Shown: in pieces, positions 1 to 12,763 of the stretch
Layout of the letters: the number at the start of each line of letters is the position of its first letter
How positions within the stretch are numbered: position 1 is the stretch's first letter
From: Mycobacterium vicinigordonae
GTDB taxonomy: Bacteria > Actinomycetota > Actinomycetes > Mycobacteriales > Mycobacteriaceae
Direction of reading: 5' to 3'
Length of the DNA stretch: 64,000 bases
Assembly (NCBI RefSeq): GCF_013466425.1
Contig: NZ_CP059165.1
Location: 4,774,001 to 4,838,000, forward strand
Translations under genes and position numbers: made by a program
The notes under the pieces: model-generated
The model's database searches: none
What the model saw: only the letters and a program-made list of their open reading frames with translations
What the model was told of the DNA's origin: nothing

Positions 1-462
1 CTCGGTCGCGGTGACGGGCGTGGCGGACAGGAACCGCACCGGATCGCGCGGCGGATCCAACGCAAGATCGCCAATATCGCTGGTGCCCAACAGCATCGCG
101 GTGAACGGCGCACCCATCCAGAGCGGCGCCCCGAGGTCGATCAACGCATCGGGCACCAGCACTATCCCTTCCACGGAAGGTGTGGCCGCCACGATCGCCA
201 AGCTGCGCACCAGTCCGGTGACCGGCCCCGGATCACGCAGCCGCAGCACCACTTCGGCACGCGGCCCGGTTTCGTCGGTGACGATCTCGGTCGGGTCGGT
301 CATCGGATGACGCGAGCAGCCCAGCGTCGCGTAGTGCGTCAATCCTGCGGAGCGGAACCGCAGCACCTCGATAGGTTCGGCACCCAGAAACGTCACACTC
401 GCCGAATCGGGCGCCGCCCCGGCGAAGTGATCGCGCAGATGCGCGCGGACGTCGTCCAGCAT
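1..462 (-). CDS. Suppressor-of-fused (SUFU)-like domain protein, C-terminus outside window
   Basis: The frame is open from an ATG at 462 down to base 1, giving 154 residues with no stop, so the gene continues beyond the left edge. Its start overlaps the sugC stop as TGATG, so the two are probably translationally coupled. The sequence begins MLDDVRAHLRDHF and has the alternating hydrophobic character of a compact cytosolic domain. It has no signal peptide or membrane segment. It resembles the bacterial SUFU-like domain proteins, whose function is poorly known. The coding call is strong from the coupling and the long open frame; the family call is from memory and less sure. M. tuberculosis has corA in this flank instead, as far as I recall. 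Confidence 0.68.
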   Translation of the reverse strand, partial: MLDDVRAHLRDHFAGAAPDSASVTFLGAEPIEVLRFRSAGLTHYATLGCSRHPMTDPTEIVTDETGPRAEVVLRLRDPGPVTGLVRSLAIVAATPSVEGIVLVPDALIDLGAPLWMGAPFTAMLLGTSDIGDLALDPPRDPVRFLSATPVTATE

Positions 463-1634
463 CACTCGGCGGACGTAACGGTGAGGTTGGCGCCGGAGTC
501 GGCGTCGAAGACGGCGATCTTGGCGGTCTCGAACGCGAGCTCGACCCGACCACCGACCGCTGCCTTCGACTCGGTGGGAACTCTTGCTACGAACTGGTTT
601 TCGTTCACCTCCGACTCTGCAGCCACTTCGTCCAAGAGCGCCGAGTGCACGTCGGGGCCGGCCGTGGTGAAATACACGTACTTGTCCGAACCCAGCGACT
701 CGACCAAATCGACACCGGCCTCGAAGACCAGTGAACTGATCCGCTGATACCCGTCGATCAGGGCGGCGTCGTGAATTTGCTCGGGCCGCACCCCCACAAT
801 CACATTGCGCGGTTTGGGGTGCGCGCCGATCACCTGCTGAACCTCCGGAGCCAGAGTCACCTCGCCGAACGGCAACCCAAGTCCGACTGCGGTCAGCTCG
901 GCGGGAAAGAAGTTCATCGCCGGCGACCCGATAAATCCGGCGACGAAAAGATTGGCCGGTCGCTCGTAAAGCTCGGCGGGCGTGCCGATCTGCTGCGCGA
1001 TTCCGGCGTGCATCACCACCACGCGGTCGCCCAGTGTCATCGCCTCGGTCTGGTCGTGGGTGACGTAGACGGTGGTGGTGCCCAGCCGCTTCTGCAGCCG
1101 GGCGATCTCCCCTCGCATCTGCACACGCAGTTTGGCGTCCAGGTTCGACAACGGCTCGTCCATGAGAAAAGCTTTGGGGTGACGCACGATTGCACGGCCC
1201 ATCGCCACTCGCTGCCGCTGACCACCCGATAGCTGCGCAGGCCGGCGATCCAGAAGTTCGGTCAGGTCCAGAATCTTGGCGGTCTCCTCGACCTTCGCCG
1301 CGATGTCGGCCTTCTTCATCTTGGCCAACGTCAGCGGGAAGGCGATGTTCTGCCGGACCGTCATGTGCGGATACAGCGCGTAGGACTGGAAGACCATCGC
1401 GATGTCGCGGTCCTTCGGCGCCTTCTCATTGACCCGTTCACCGCCGATACGCAACTCGCCAGACGAGATATCTTCAAGTCCAGCAATCATATTCAGCGTC
1501 GTGGTCTTTCCGCAGCCGGACGGGCCGACCAGGATGAGAAATTCCCCGTCAGCAATGGTGACACTCAGGTCTCGCACCGCGGTGTGACCGTCGGGGTAAC
1601 TCTTGTTGAGGTGTTCGAGCACAATCTCGGCCAT
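462..1634 (-). CDS. sugC: Trehalose ABC importer ATPase SugC
   Basis: SugC is the nucleotide-binding subunit of the LpqY-SugABC importer, which returns trehalose released outside the cell during mycolate transfer. It has 390 residues, close to the usual length. Walker A GPSGCGKT lies at residues 37-44, the Q-loop near 83, the signature LSGGQ at 135-139 and Walker B AFLMDEP at 155-161. A C-terminal regulatory beta domain of the MalK/UgpC type follows from about 240. It is the last transporter gene of the lpqY-sugA-sugB-sugC operon: the sugB stop lies 4 bases upstream, and the next gene overlaps its own stop codon. Confidence 0.95.
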   Translation of the reverse strand: MAEIVLEHLNKSYPDGHTAVRDLSVTIADGEFLILVGPSGCGKTTTLNMIAGLEDISSGELRIGGERVNEKAPKDRDIAMVFQSYALYPHMTVRQNIAFPLTLAKMKKADIAAKVEETAKILDLTELLDRRPAQLSGGQRQRVAMGRAIVRHPKAFLMDEPLSNLDAKLRVQMRGEIARLQKRLGTTTVYVTHDQTEAMTLGDRVVVMHAGIAQQIGTPAELYERPANLFVAGFIGSPAMNFFPAELTAVGLGLPFGEVTLAPEVQQVIGAHPKPRNVIVGVRPEQIHDAALIDGYQRISSLVFEAGVDLVESLGSDKYVYFTTAGPDVHSALLDEVAAESEVNENQFVARVPTESKAAVGGRVELAFETAKIAVFDADSGANLTVTSAE

Positions 1635-1638
1635 CGCG

Positions 1639-2463
1639 CTATCCCTTCACCGCGCCAGAGGTCAACCCGGCGACTATGCGTCGCTGGAAAATCAGGACAA
1701 AGACAATGATCGGGACGGTGATTACGATCGCCCCCGCCGCAATCGACCCGGTCGGCTCCTCGAACTGTGAGCTGCCGGTAAAGTTGGCGATCGCGACCGG
1801 TGCGGTGATCGCCGCTTCGGTCGCGGTCAGTGACAGCGCCAGCAGCAGGTCGTTCCACGCGAAGATGAACACCAGAATGGCGGCCGTCACCAGGCCCGGT
1901 GCCGCCAGCGGCGCGATCACCTTGAGCAGGACTTGACCGGGTGTGGCGCCGTCCATCTTGGCGGCCTTCTCCAAATCCCAAGGGATTTCCCGGAAGAACG
2001 CCGATAGCGTATAGATGGCCAGCGGCAGCGCGAAGGTGATGTAGGGCAGGATCAAGCCCGGCCAGGTGTCAAACAATCCCACCGCGCGTTCGATGTCGAA
2101 CAGCGGCGTCACTAGGGAGATTGCCGGGAACATTGTGATCAGCAACGTCATCCCGATCAGTAGTCGCTTGCCCGGAAAGTCCAGTCGCGCAATCGCATAC
2201 GCCGCCATCGCACCCAACGCCACAGCGATCACCGTGGTGATCAGACCGATGCCGATCGAGTTGATCAGCGCTGAGCTGAAGAAGTTTCCCCGGAAGATAC
2301 CGCGATAGTTTTCCAGCGTCACCGACGACGGGAACAGCTTGCCGTCCTTGACTTTCGACGACGGCTTGAGTGATAGGCTCAAGATCCACAGCACTGGCAG
2401 CATCGCGTATACCACCACCAGGGTGTCCACGACTAGCCAGAACGCGGCGCGCCGGGGCGCCAA
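1639..2463 (-). CDS. sugB: Trehalose ABC importer permease SugB
   Basis: SugB is one of two membrane permeases of the trehalose importer. It has about six hydrophobic helices and the EAA loop typical of carbohydrate permeases ([13 protein letters not shown]). I place the start at a TTG at 2463, which gives 274 residues, the length I remember for M. tuberculosis SugB, with the N-terminus (LAPRRAAFW) aligning. GTG codons at 2478 and 2487 are alternatives that would overlap the end of sugA. The TTG lies 4 bases after the sugA stop, so translation is probably coupled. The gene runs directly into sugC. Confidence 0.92.
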   Translation of the reverse strand: MAPRRAAFWLVVDTLVVVYAMLPVLWILSLSLKPSSKVKDGKLFPSSVTLENYRGIFRGNFFSSALINSIGIGLITTVIAVALGAMAAYAIARLDFPGKRLLIGMTLLITMFPAISLVTPLFDIERAVGLFDTWPGLILPYITFALPLAIYTLSAFFREIPWDLEKAAKMDGATPGQVLLKVIAPLAAPGLVTAAILVFIFAWNDLLLALSLTATEAAITAPVAIANFTGSSQFEEPTGSIAAGAIVITVPIIVFVLIFQRRIVAGLTSGAVKG

Positions 2464-2467
2464 CGGT

Positions 2468-5281
<2,814 letters not shown>

Positions 5282-5447
5282 CGATCCTCATTATCTTGTC
5301 GCCCTCCTTCTGCCCTACTGCTCACCCGCCATCGTTCCACGTCCCTAACCGACGCACTATCCTGGGCGACCCGTAAACCACTGCGGTTTGCACATATGGC
5401 CTGGCCAGCCGCCCAACATAGACGTGTCGGCGAACGCGTTCATGGGT

Positions 5448-5453
5448 TAGGTT
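5448..5453 (+). promoter_or_regulatory. Putative -10 box for a leaderless DUF4190 transcript
   Basis: TAGGTT lies 7 nt before the ATG at 5461. A TANNNT hexamer at this distance places the transcription start on the A of ATG, the usual layout of leaderless mycobacterial mRNAs. Confidence 0.45.
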
Positions 5454-5460
5454 GTTCGAT

Positions 5461-6009
5461 ATGACAGATCCCCGCGACGAGGGCTCGGCTTGGCAACCTC
5501 CGTTCGGTGACCAACCGACCTGGGCTGCGCCGGGATCACCCCCGCCACCCCTACCGCCGAACTATCCGCCGCCGTACCAGCCGAGTCCGCAGCCGTATCC
5601 GGCGGACTATTCCGCACCTCCCCCACCTAGCTACCCCCCGCCTGGTCAACAACCTTATGGCGGCGCGCAGTATCCGCCGCCGCCATCCACCCCGGCGTAC
5701 CCAGGCGCCGGCTACCCCTACGGGGGTGCGGCCAGCAGCCCGTACTACGGCAGCCAGACCAGCACCAACAGCTTGGCGGTCGCCTCGCTTGTCACGTCGC
5801 TCGTCGGTATTCCGCTGTGGTTCCTCTGCTACACCGGCACCCTGTTGTCGATCGCGGCCATCGTGTTGGGCATCGTCGCGCTCAATCAAATCAAGCAGTC
5901 CCAGCAGCCGGGACGCGGCATGGCGATCGGCGGCATCGCGGTCGGTGGAGCGACGATAGTGCTGTTCGGCATTTTGTTCGTGGTCGTCTTGGCCGCCTCG
6001 AGCCATTAA
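5461..6009 (+). CDS. Proline/tyrosine-rich DUF4190 membrane protein (Rv1233c type)
   Basis: This 182-residue protein has a disordered Pro/Tyr/Gly-rich N-terminal half (about residues 1-100, with many PPP and YPPP runs). A DUF4190-type pair of membrane helices follows (about 105-138 and 150-178). I chose the ATG at 5461; a TTG three codons upstream is possible but has no better ribosome-binding site. The function is unknown. Proteins of this build are common in actinobacterial membranes, and the proline-rich tail could act as a protein-interaction surface. It is followed in the same direction by the MgtE-like and DUF1003 genes. Confidence 0.85.
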   Translation: MTDPRDEGSAWQPPFGDQPTWAAPGSPPPPLPPNYPPPYQPSPQPYPADYSAPPPPSYPPPGQQPYGGAQYPPPPSTPAYPGAGYPYGGAASSPYYGSQTSTNSLAVASLVTSLVGIPLWFLCYTGTLLSIAAIVLGIVALNQIKQSQQPGRGMAIGGIAVGGATIVLFGILFVVVLAASSH

Positions 6010-6065
6010 CCTGCCTGCGCCCTAGGTTGGGCGGACTCGCCAAAGGCACGTCGCGCCCAGGCTCC

Positions 6066-6071
6066 TACGCT
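6066..6071 (+). promoter_or_regulatory. Putative -10 box for a leaderless MgtE-like transcript
   Basis: TACGCT lies 7 nt before the ATG at 6079, fitting a leaderless transcript that starts at the ATG. No Shine-Dalgarno sequence precedes this start. Confidence 0.42.
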
Positions 6072-6078
6072 TTCCGGT

Positions 6079-7389
6079 ATGGCATCGGTCAACAGGGTGT
6101 ACGTCGCGCGGCTGCCGCGAATGATGGTGCTGGGCCCCATGGGCGAGTCGTTTGGCCGGGTTCGTGACGTCGTGATCAGCATCAGCATCGTGCGCCAACA
6201 GCCCCGCGTGCTGGGTCTGGTCATCGATCTGGCCACCCGGCGCAGCATCTTCATCCCCATCCTGCGGGTGGCGGCCATCGAGCCCGACGCGGTGACGCTG
6301 CGCACCGGAAACGTGTCGTTGCGGCACTTCGAACAGCGACCCGGAGAGGTGCTGGCCATGGGCCAGGTGCTCGACACCCCGGTTCGAATCAACGATCCCG
6401 ACCTGCCCGAACTGGCCGGCGTCGACGTCGTTGTCACCGATTTGGGCATCGAACAGACCCGCACCCGGGATTGGGTGGTGAGCCGGGTCGCCGTCCGTAC
6501 CCACCGGCGGTTGCGCCGCCGTGGCCCGGTGCACGTCGTGGAGTGGCAGAACGTGCACGGCCTGACACCGTCGGCCCTGGCGATGCCAGGCCAGGGCGTA
6601 GCTCAGCTGCTGGATCAGTTCGAGGGCCGAAAGGCCGTCGACGTAGCCGACACCATCCGCGGCCTGCCGTCCAAACGCCGCTACGAGGTCTTCAAGGCCC
6701 TCAGCGACGAACGGCTGGCTGACATCCTGCAAGAGCTGCCCGAGCTTGACCAGGCCGAGGTGCTGTCCCAGCTGGGCACTGACCGCGCCGCCGACGTATT
6801 GGAGGAGATGGATCCCGACGACGCCGCCGACCTGCTGGGTGTGCTGAATCCGACCGACGCCGAAGTTCTGCTGACCCGGATGGATCCTGACGACTCCGAC
6901 CCGGTGCGACGGCTGCTCAAACACTCCCCCGACACCGCGGGCGGGTTGATGACCTCTGATCCGGTGGTGCTCACCCCAGACACCTCGGTGGCCGAGGCGC
7001 TGGCCCGGCTGCGTGACCCTGACCTAACCCCCGCGCTGGGCTCGATGGTGTTCGTGGCGCGTCCGCCCACGGCCACCCCGACCGGGCACTACCTGGGCTG
7101 CGTTCACCTGCAGCGGCTGCTGCGCGACGCACCCGGCGAGCTGGTCGGCGGGATCGTCGATTCCGATCTGCTGACTCTCAGTCCGGAGACTCCGCTGGGT
7201 GCGGTGACCCGGTATTTCGCCGCTTACAACCTGGTGTGCGGCCCGGTTGTGGACGACCAGAATCACCTGTTGGGCGCGGTGACCGTCGACGACCTGCTTG
7301 ACCACCTCCTTCCGCATGACTGGCGGGTGGATGTGCCGCAGCTTGACCCGGCCGGCCGGCCGGCACGACCCGGAGGATCGTCCCTGTGA
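6079..7389 (+). CDS. MgtE-like N-domain/CBS protein without a transport domain (Rv1232c type)
   Basis: This 436-residue soluble protein begins with PRC-barrel-like modules (about residues 1-165). An MgtE N-domain of helical repeats follows (about 195-290, with ELPELDQAEVL and MDPDDAADLL repeats) and then two CBS motifs (about 300-425). In magnesium channels of the MgtE family these cytosolic parts sense Mg2+ and gate the pore. The membrane domain with the pore is absent, so the gene probably encodes a stand-alone sensor or regulator. The stop overlaps the GTG of the following DUF1003 membrane gene, so the two products are likely made together. Confidence 0.88.
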   Translation: MASVNRVYVARLPRMMVLGPMGESFGRVRDVVISISIVRQQPRVLGLVIDLATRRSIFIPILRVAAIEPDAVTLRTGNVSLRHFEQRPGEVLAMGQVLDTPVRINDPDLPELAGVDVVVTDLGIEQTRTRDWVVSRVAVRTHRRLRRRGPVHVVEWQNVHGLTPSALAMPGQGVAQLLDQFEGRKAVDVADTIRGLPSKRRYEVFKALSDERLADILQELPELDQAEVLSQLGTDRAADVLEEMDPDDAADLLGVLNPTDAEVLLTRMDPDDSDPVRRLLKHSPDTAGGLMTSDPVVLTPDTSVAEALARLRDPDLTPALGSMVFVARPPTATPTGHYLGCVHLQRLLRDAPGELVGGIVDSDLLTLSPETPLGAVTRYFAAYNLVCGPVVDDQNHLLGAVTVDDLLDHLLPHDWRVDVPQLDPAGRPARPGGSSL

Positions 7390-7922
7390 GCAAGTCCCCA
7401 ACGTCGCGGCGGCTCTACACCCCGCGGACGTCACGCAATTTCACGCCTCGGTTGGATGCCGAGACCGTCGGGCAGTTCACCGAATCGATCGCGCGGTTCT
7501 TCGGCACTGGCCGCTATCTGCTGATGCAGACGATCGTGGTGTTGGCCTGGATCGCGGCCAACCTATGGGCGGTGCACTGGCGCTGGGACCCCTACCCGTT
7601 CATCCTGCTCAACCTGGCCTTCTCCACGCAGGCGGCCTACGCCGCACCGCTGATCCTGCTGGCCCAGAACCGTCAGGAGAACCGCGACCGGGTCGCCCTG
7701 GAGGACGACCGGCGCCGCGCCGCCCAAACCAAAGCCGACACGGAGTACCTGGCCCGCGAACTGGCCGCACTGCGGCTGGCCATCGGCGAGGTCACCACCC
7801 GCGACTACCTGCGGCACGAATTAGAAGGCCTACTGACGGACCTGCATGCGCTGGCCCAGGGCGGCGGCCCGGTGCGAGGGCCCGACGCGTCCGTTGAGCG
7901 GCGTGCTAAGAAATCGGGCTGA
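7386..7922 (+). CDS. DUF1003 membrane protein (Rv1231c type)
   Basis: This is a 178-residue DUF1003 protein. Two membrane helices lie at about residues 40-62 and 68-90, and a charged alpha-helical, probably coiled-coil tail at about 95-150 (NRQENRDRVALEDDRR). The GTG start overlaps the stop of the MgtE-like gene as GTGA, implying coupled translation and perhaps a physical complex. The C-terminus (residues 150-178) is basic and low in complexity. The molecular function of DUF1003 is unknown. Confidence 0.87.
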   Translation: MSKSPTSRRLYTPRTSRNFTPRLDAETVGQFTESIARFFGTGRYLLMQTIVVLAWIAANLWAVHWRWDPYPFILLNLAFSTQAAYAAPLILLAQNRQENRDRVALEDDRRRAAQTKADTEYLARELAALRLAIGEVTTRDYLRHELEGLLTDLHALAQGGGPVRGPDASVERRAKKSG

Positions 7923-7986
7923 GAACCAAAAGGGCCATTGCGCAACTCGCGTTACAAGAGTTATGTATGGTGATCTAGTTCACGAA

Positions 7987-8004
7987 GCTAACAAGACGCT
8001 AACA
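7987..8004 (+). promoter_or_regulatory. Direct repeat GCTAACA x2, candidate MtrA-type response-regulator site
   Basis: GCTAACA occurs at 7987-7993 and again at 7998-8004, a spacing of exactly 11 bp. Tandem half sites one helical turn apart are typical for OmpR-family regulators, and the half site is close to the GTAACA-like boxes of MtrA, which controls cell-wall hydrolases. It lies about 50 bp before the lytic transglycosylase start. Assignment to MtrA is inference. Confidence 0.4.
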
Positions 8005-8051
8005 AAACGGTCAGTTTCCCGGCGGCTCACATAATTTGAGGACGGTCCGAG

Positions 8052-9482
8052 GTGCATATTCGGGGACGCTGGGGTGTCGGCCCGGCCGTCGCAAAGGTGC
8101 GGCAGGGTGCACTTCGCGTAACACGAGCGCCGGTGTTCGGCGTTGCCATGATCTCCCCGTTGATCTTCGCCGGCGCAGTCAGCGGCGCGGCGCCCACGTT
8201 GCACGGTAAGATGCCAAGCCGCAACGCCATTGCCCCGGTCGCCGCGGTGGGTCCGGCCCCGCGTGTGGACCTGTCCGGGCCCGCCGTGATCTCCGTGCGT
8301 CGGGTGCCCACCAGCTTCCACGTCGCGGCCGCCACCAGCTCCGCGCCGCCCCCACCGACCGTCGTGAATTCGCCCGGTGCCCTTGGCATTCCGATCATGG
8401 CGCTGTCGGCCTACCGTAATGCCGAGCAGAAGATGGCCGCCGCGCAGCCGGGCTGCGGAGTCAGCTGGAACCTGCTCGCCGGCATCGGCCGCATCGAGTC
8501 CGGCCACGCTGGTGGCGGCGCCGTCGATGCCCGCGGCACCGCCGTCAACCCCATCTACGGCCCCGCGCTAGACGGCACGCTGCCCGGCAACGAGGTGATT
8601 GTGCAGGGCAGCCAAGGCAACCGGGTAACCTACGCCCGCGCGATGGGACCGATGCAGTTCCTGCCCGGCACGTGGGCGCGTTACGCCATCGACGGCGACG
8701 GCGACGGCATCCCCGACCCGCAGAACCTGTTCGACTCCACGTTGGCCGCCGCGCGCTATCTGTGCAGCGGCGGGCTCAACCTGCGCGACCCGTCGCAGGT
8801 CATGGCCGCCATCCTGCGCTACAACAACTCGATGTCCTACGCGCAGAACGTGCTCGGGTGGGCCGCGGCGTATGCCACCGGGGTGGTCCCGGTCGACCTG
8901 CCGCCGATCACCGGCCCGCCGCCACCGATCGGCGACGCGCACCTCGAACACACCGAGGGCCTCGGACCGAACCTGCCGCTCAATGTCACCGGGCTTGGCG
9001 TCAACGACCCGCTGGGACAACACATGCCGCTGATCGACTTCGGCCCACCGCAACTGATCGCCCAGTTCCCGGCCTACGGGTCACCCGACGCGCCGCAGTC
9101 GCCTGCGTGGCCGTGGCTGCCGCCTAATCAGCAGCAGACGACGATCCCCTCGAACACCCCGGGTTGCACCCTGATCTGCATCAGCTCGCAAAACCCCGAT
9201 GCGGTTCAGCCCGGAATGCCCCAACCCGCGGCGCCGCCCGCCCCTAATGGCGGCATTGTGATCGCGCCTGCCGCACCGCCACCGGCGGATCCGTTTGCCC
9301 CCGCTGCGCCGCCCGCTCCGGTGCCGGCAGCTCCGGCCAACCCGGCAGCTCCGGCCAACCCGGCAGCTCCGGCAAATGCGGCCCCGAAGCCACCGAACGG
9401 CGCACCGTCGCCCAAACCGGCCGGTCCGGCTCAGCCGAGCCCGCCAGCGCCTGCCGAACCGCTGCTGGCGCCGGTCAGCTGA
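8052..9482 (+). CDS. Secreted lytic transglycosylase with Pro/Ala-rich tail (Rv1230c type)
   Basis: This 476-residue exported murein hydrolase candidate starts at a GTG at 8052. An N-terminal hydrophobic segment (about residues 30-48) could be a signal or anchor. The SLT-type catalytic domain covers about 120-285. The predicted catalytic acid is Glu149 in GRIESGH, followed by the MGPMQFLPGTW motif that shapes the sugar-binding cleft. The last 150 residues are rich in Pro and Ala and carry a short tandem repeat (PAAPAN), probably a cell-wall-spanning stalk. It should cleave the glycan strand of peptidoglycan to 1,6-anhydro products. It is preceded by a candidate two-component response site. 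Confidence 0.87.
   Translation: MHIRGRWGVGPAVAKVRQGALRVTRAPVFGVAMISPLIFAGAVSGAAPTLHGKMPSRNAIAPVAAVGPAPRVDLSGPAVISVRRVPTSFHVAAATSSAPPPPTVVNSPGALGIPIMALSAYRNAEQKMAAAQPGCGVSWNLLAGIGRIESGHAGGGAVDARGTAVNPIYGPALDGTLPGNEVIVQGSQGNRVTYARAMGPMQFLPGTWARYAIDGDGDGIPDPQNLFDSTLAAARYLCSGGLNLRDPSQVMAAILRYNNSMSYAQNVLGWAAAYATGVVPVDLPPITGPPPPIGDAHLEHTEGLGPNLPLNVTGLGVNDPLGQHMPLIDFGPPQLIAQFPAYGSPDAPQSPAWPWLPPNQQQTTIPSNTPGCTLICISSQNPDAVQPGMPQPAAPPAPNGGIVIAPAAPPPADPFAPAAPPAPVPAAPANPAAPANPAAPANAAPKPPNGAPSPKPAGPAQPSPPAPAEPLLAPVS
9324..9377 (+). repeat. 18-bp tandem repeat in the transglycosylase tail
   Basis: A CCGGCAGCTCCGGCCAAC unit is repeated three times with an 18-bp period; the last copy differs at its end. It encodes the PAAPAN repeats of the transglycosylase tail. 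Copy number may vary between strains. Confidence 0.85.
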
Positions 9483-9525
9483 CCGTCCGGTTGCCAATAC
9501 CGCATGCCGCCTAGACTCGGCGGTG

Positions 9526-10677
9526 ATGTCTGCAACCCACAATGACGCCGCCGATCTGACCGCCGCGATCCGCACCGCGCTGGCCAAGGTGATCGACCCT
9601 GAGCTGCGGCGACCGATAACCGAACTCGGGATGGTCAAGAGCATCGACGTCGGCGGGGACGGCGCCGTGCACGTCGGGATCTACCTGACCACCGCAAGCT
9701 GCCCGAAGAAGTCCGAGATCACCGAGCAGGTAACCCAGGCGGTCACCGACGTCCCCGGTACTGGGAAGGTCACAGTCGGCCTGGACGTGATGAGTGACGA
9801 GCAACGCACCGAGTTGCGCAAGCAGCTCCGCGGCGACGCAGCAGAGCCCGTCATTCCGTTCGCCCAGCCCAGTTCCCTCACCCGGGTGTACGCCGTCGCC
9901 TCCGGCAAGGGCGGCGTCGGAAAGTCCACCGTGACAGTGAATCTGGCGGCCGCGATGGCCGCGCGGGGTCTGTCCGTGGGCGTGCTGGACGCCGACATCC
10001 ACGGTCACTCCATTCCGCGGATGATGGGCAGCACCGACCGGCCCACCCAGGTGGAATCGATGATCCTGCCGCCGATCGCCCACGAGGTGAAGGTCATTTC
10101 GATCGCCCAGTTCACCCAGGACAACACCCCGGTGGTTTGGCGCGGCCCGATGCTGCACCGCGCGCTGCAGCAGTTCCTGGCAGACGTGTACTGGGGCGAT
10201 CTGGACGTGCTGCTGCTCGACCTGCCGCCGGGCACCGGCGATGTCGCCATCTCCCTGGCGCAGCTGCTGCCGAACGCCGAGATCTTGGTGGTCACCACTC
10301 CGCAGATGGCCGCTGCCGAGGTGGCCGAACGGGCCGGCAGCATCGCGATTCAGACCCGGCAGCGCATCGTCGGTGTGGTGGAGAACATGTCGGGGCTGAC
10401 GCTGCCGGACGGCTCCACGTTGCAGGTGTTCGGCGAGGGCGGCGGCCGTCAGGTCGCCGAGCGGCTGTCCCGCGCGGTCGGCGCCGACGTGCCGCTGCTG
10501 GGGCAGATCCCGCTGGATCCGGCGCTGGTTGCCGCGGGCGATGCGGGTGTGCCGGTGGTGCTCAGCACACCCGACTCGGCGGTGGGCAAGGAGCTGGGCC
10601 GCATCGCCGACGGCCTGTCGTCGCGGCGGCGCGGCCTGGCTGGCATGTCGCTGGGGTTGGACCCGACCCGGCGGTAA
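9526..10677 (+). CDS. mrp: Mrp/ApbC-type Fe-S cluster carrier ATPase
   Basis: This 383-residue P-loop protein of the Mrp/Nbp35 family carries and transfers iron-sulfur clusters. The N-terminal MIP18-type domain covers about residues 1-100. The deviant Walker A motif GKGGVGKST lies at 127-135, followed by the switch regions (DADIHGHSIPRMMG, LDLPPGTGD). The ATG at 9526 is chosen because a longer frame only reads through the preceding gene. A GTG at 9523 is equally possible, since a -10-like TAGACT at 9512-9517 suits a leaderless start at either codon. I do not see a clear CxxC cluster motif in the C-terminal part. Confidence 0.93.
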   Translation: MSATHNDAADLTAAIRTALAKVIDPELRRPITELGMVKSIDVGGDGAVHVGIYLTTASCPKKSEITEQVTQAVTDVPGTGKVTVGLDVMSDEQRTELRKQLRGDAAEPVIPFAQPSSLTRVYAVASGKGGVGKSTVTVNLAAAMAARGLSVGVLDADIHGHSIPRMMGSTDRPTQVESMILPPIAHEVKVISIAQFTQDNTPVVWRGPMLHRALQQFLADVYWGDLDVLLLDLPPGTGDVAISLAQLLPNAEILVVTTPQMAAAEVAERAGSIAIQTRQRIVGVVENMSGLTLPDGSTLQVFGEGGGRQVAERLSRAVGADVPLLGQIPLDPALVAAGDAGVPVVLSTPDSAVGKELGRIADGLSSRRRGLAGMSLGLDPTRR

Positions 10678-10755
10678 TTGCCGTTTGGCGCGAGTGCCGC
10701 CCGGCGACGATTCCCGCAGGGGGTTGGGCAGCCCGGTTTCGCTCGCGGTGAGTAT

Positions 10756-11169
10756 TTATGTGGCGTCCGTGTCGAACGGGGTGCGCTCGGGCGGCGCGGA
10801 CGCGGCCGCGGGTGGATCGGCCGGCGGGGTGGCCGGCTCAACCGGTGGGCTCGCTGTGGTGCCATTCACCGGCTTGTCGAAGTTCCCGGTGAAGATCGAG
10901 TCGTCGCCGTCGAGCAGGTGCTTGGTCAGCGCCGCCCGCGGCGTCATGCCGCGGAATTTCTGCAGCTCACTGAGGTGTCCGCGGATGTCGTCGAATTCCG
11001 GTCCGATGTCCTCGCGCAGCTGGTTGGTCATCCCGCTGAGGTAGTCGCGGGCCTGCCGCAGCGCACCTGTGGTCCAGCGAATGGCTCCCGGCAGTCGCTC
11101 CGGGCCGAGCACCACCAGCCCGACCACAACCAGTACGAGCATTTCCCCCCAGCCGACGTTGGCGAACAT
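10756..11169 (-). CDS. tatB: Twin-arginine translocase subunit TatB
   Basis: TatB is the receptor subunit of the twin-arginine export system and works with TatC. This 137-residue protein has the expected layout. An N-terminal membrane helix (about residues 6-21) is followed by the GPERLP hinge and an amphipathic helix (about 27-70). A disordered Pro/Ala-rich tail forms the C-terminus. It directly follows htrA with no gap, the same arrangement as Rv1223-Rv1224. The gene converges with mrp across 78 bp in which I see no clear terminator. Confidence 0.94.
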   Translation of the reverse strand: MFANVGWGEMLVLVVVGLVVLGPERLPGAIRWTTGALRQARDYLSGMTNQLREDIGPEFDDIRGHLSELQKFRGMTPRAALTKHLLDGDDSIFTGNFDKPVNGTTASPPVEPATPPADPPAAASAPPERTPFDTDAT

Positions 11170-12726
<1,557 letters not shown>

Positions 12727-12763
12727 CTAGTATCCACAGACACTCAGGCAGCCGAAGCGCGAG

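Noticed and set aside
10678..10755. Rho-independent terminator between mrp and tatB
   Set aside because: No convincing hairpin followed by a T-run is visible in this 78-bp gap.
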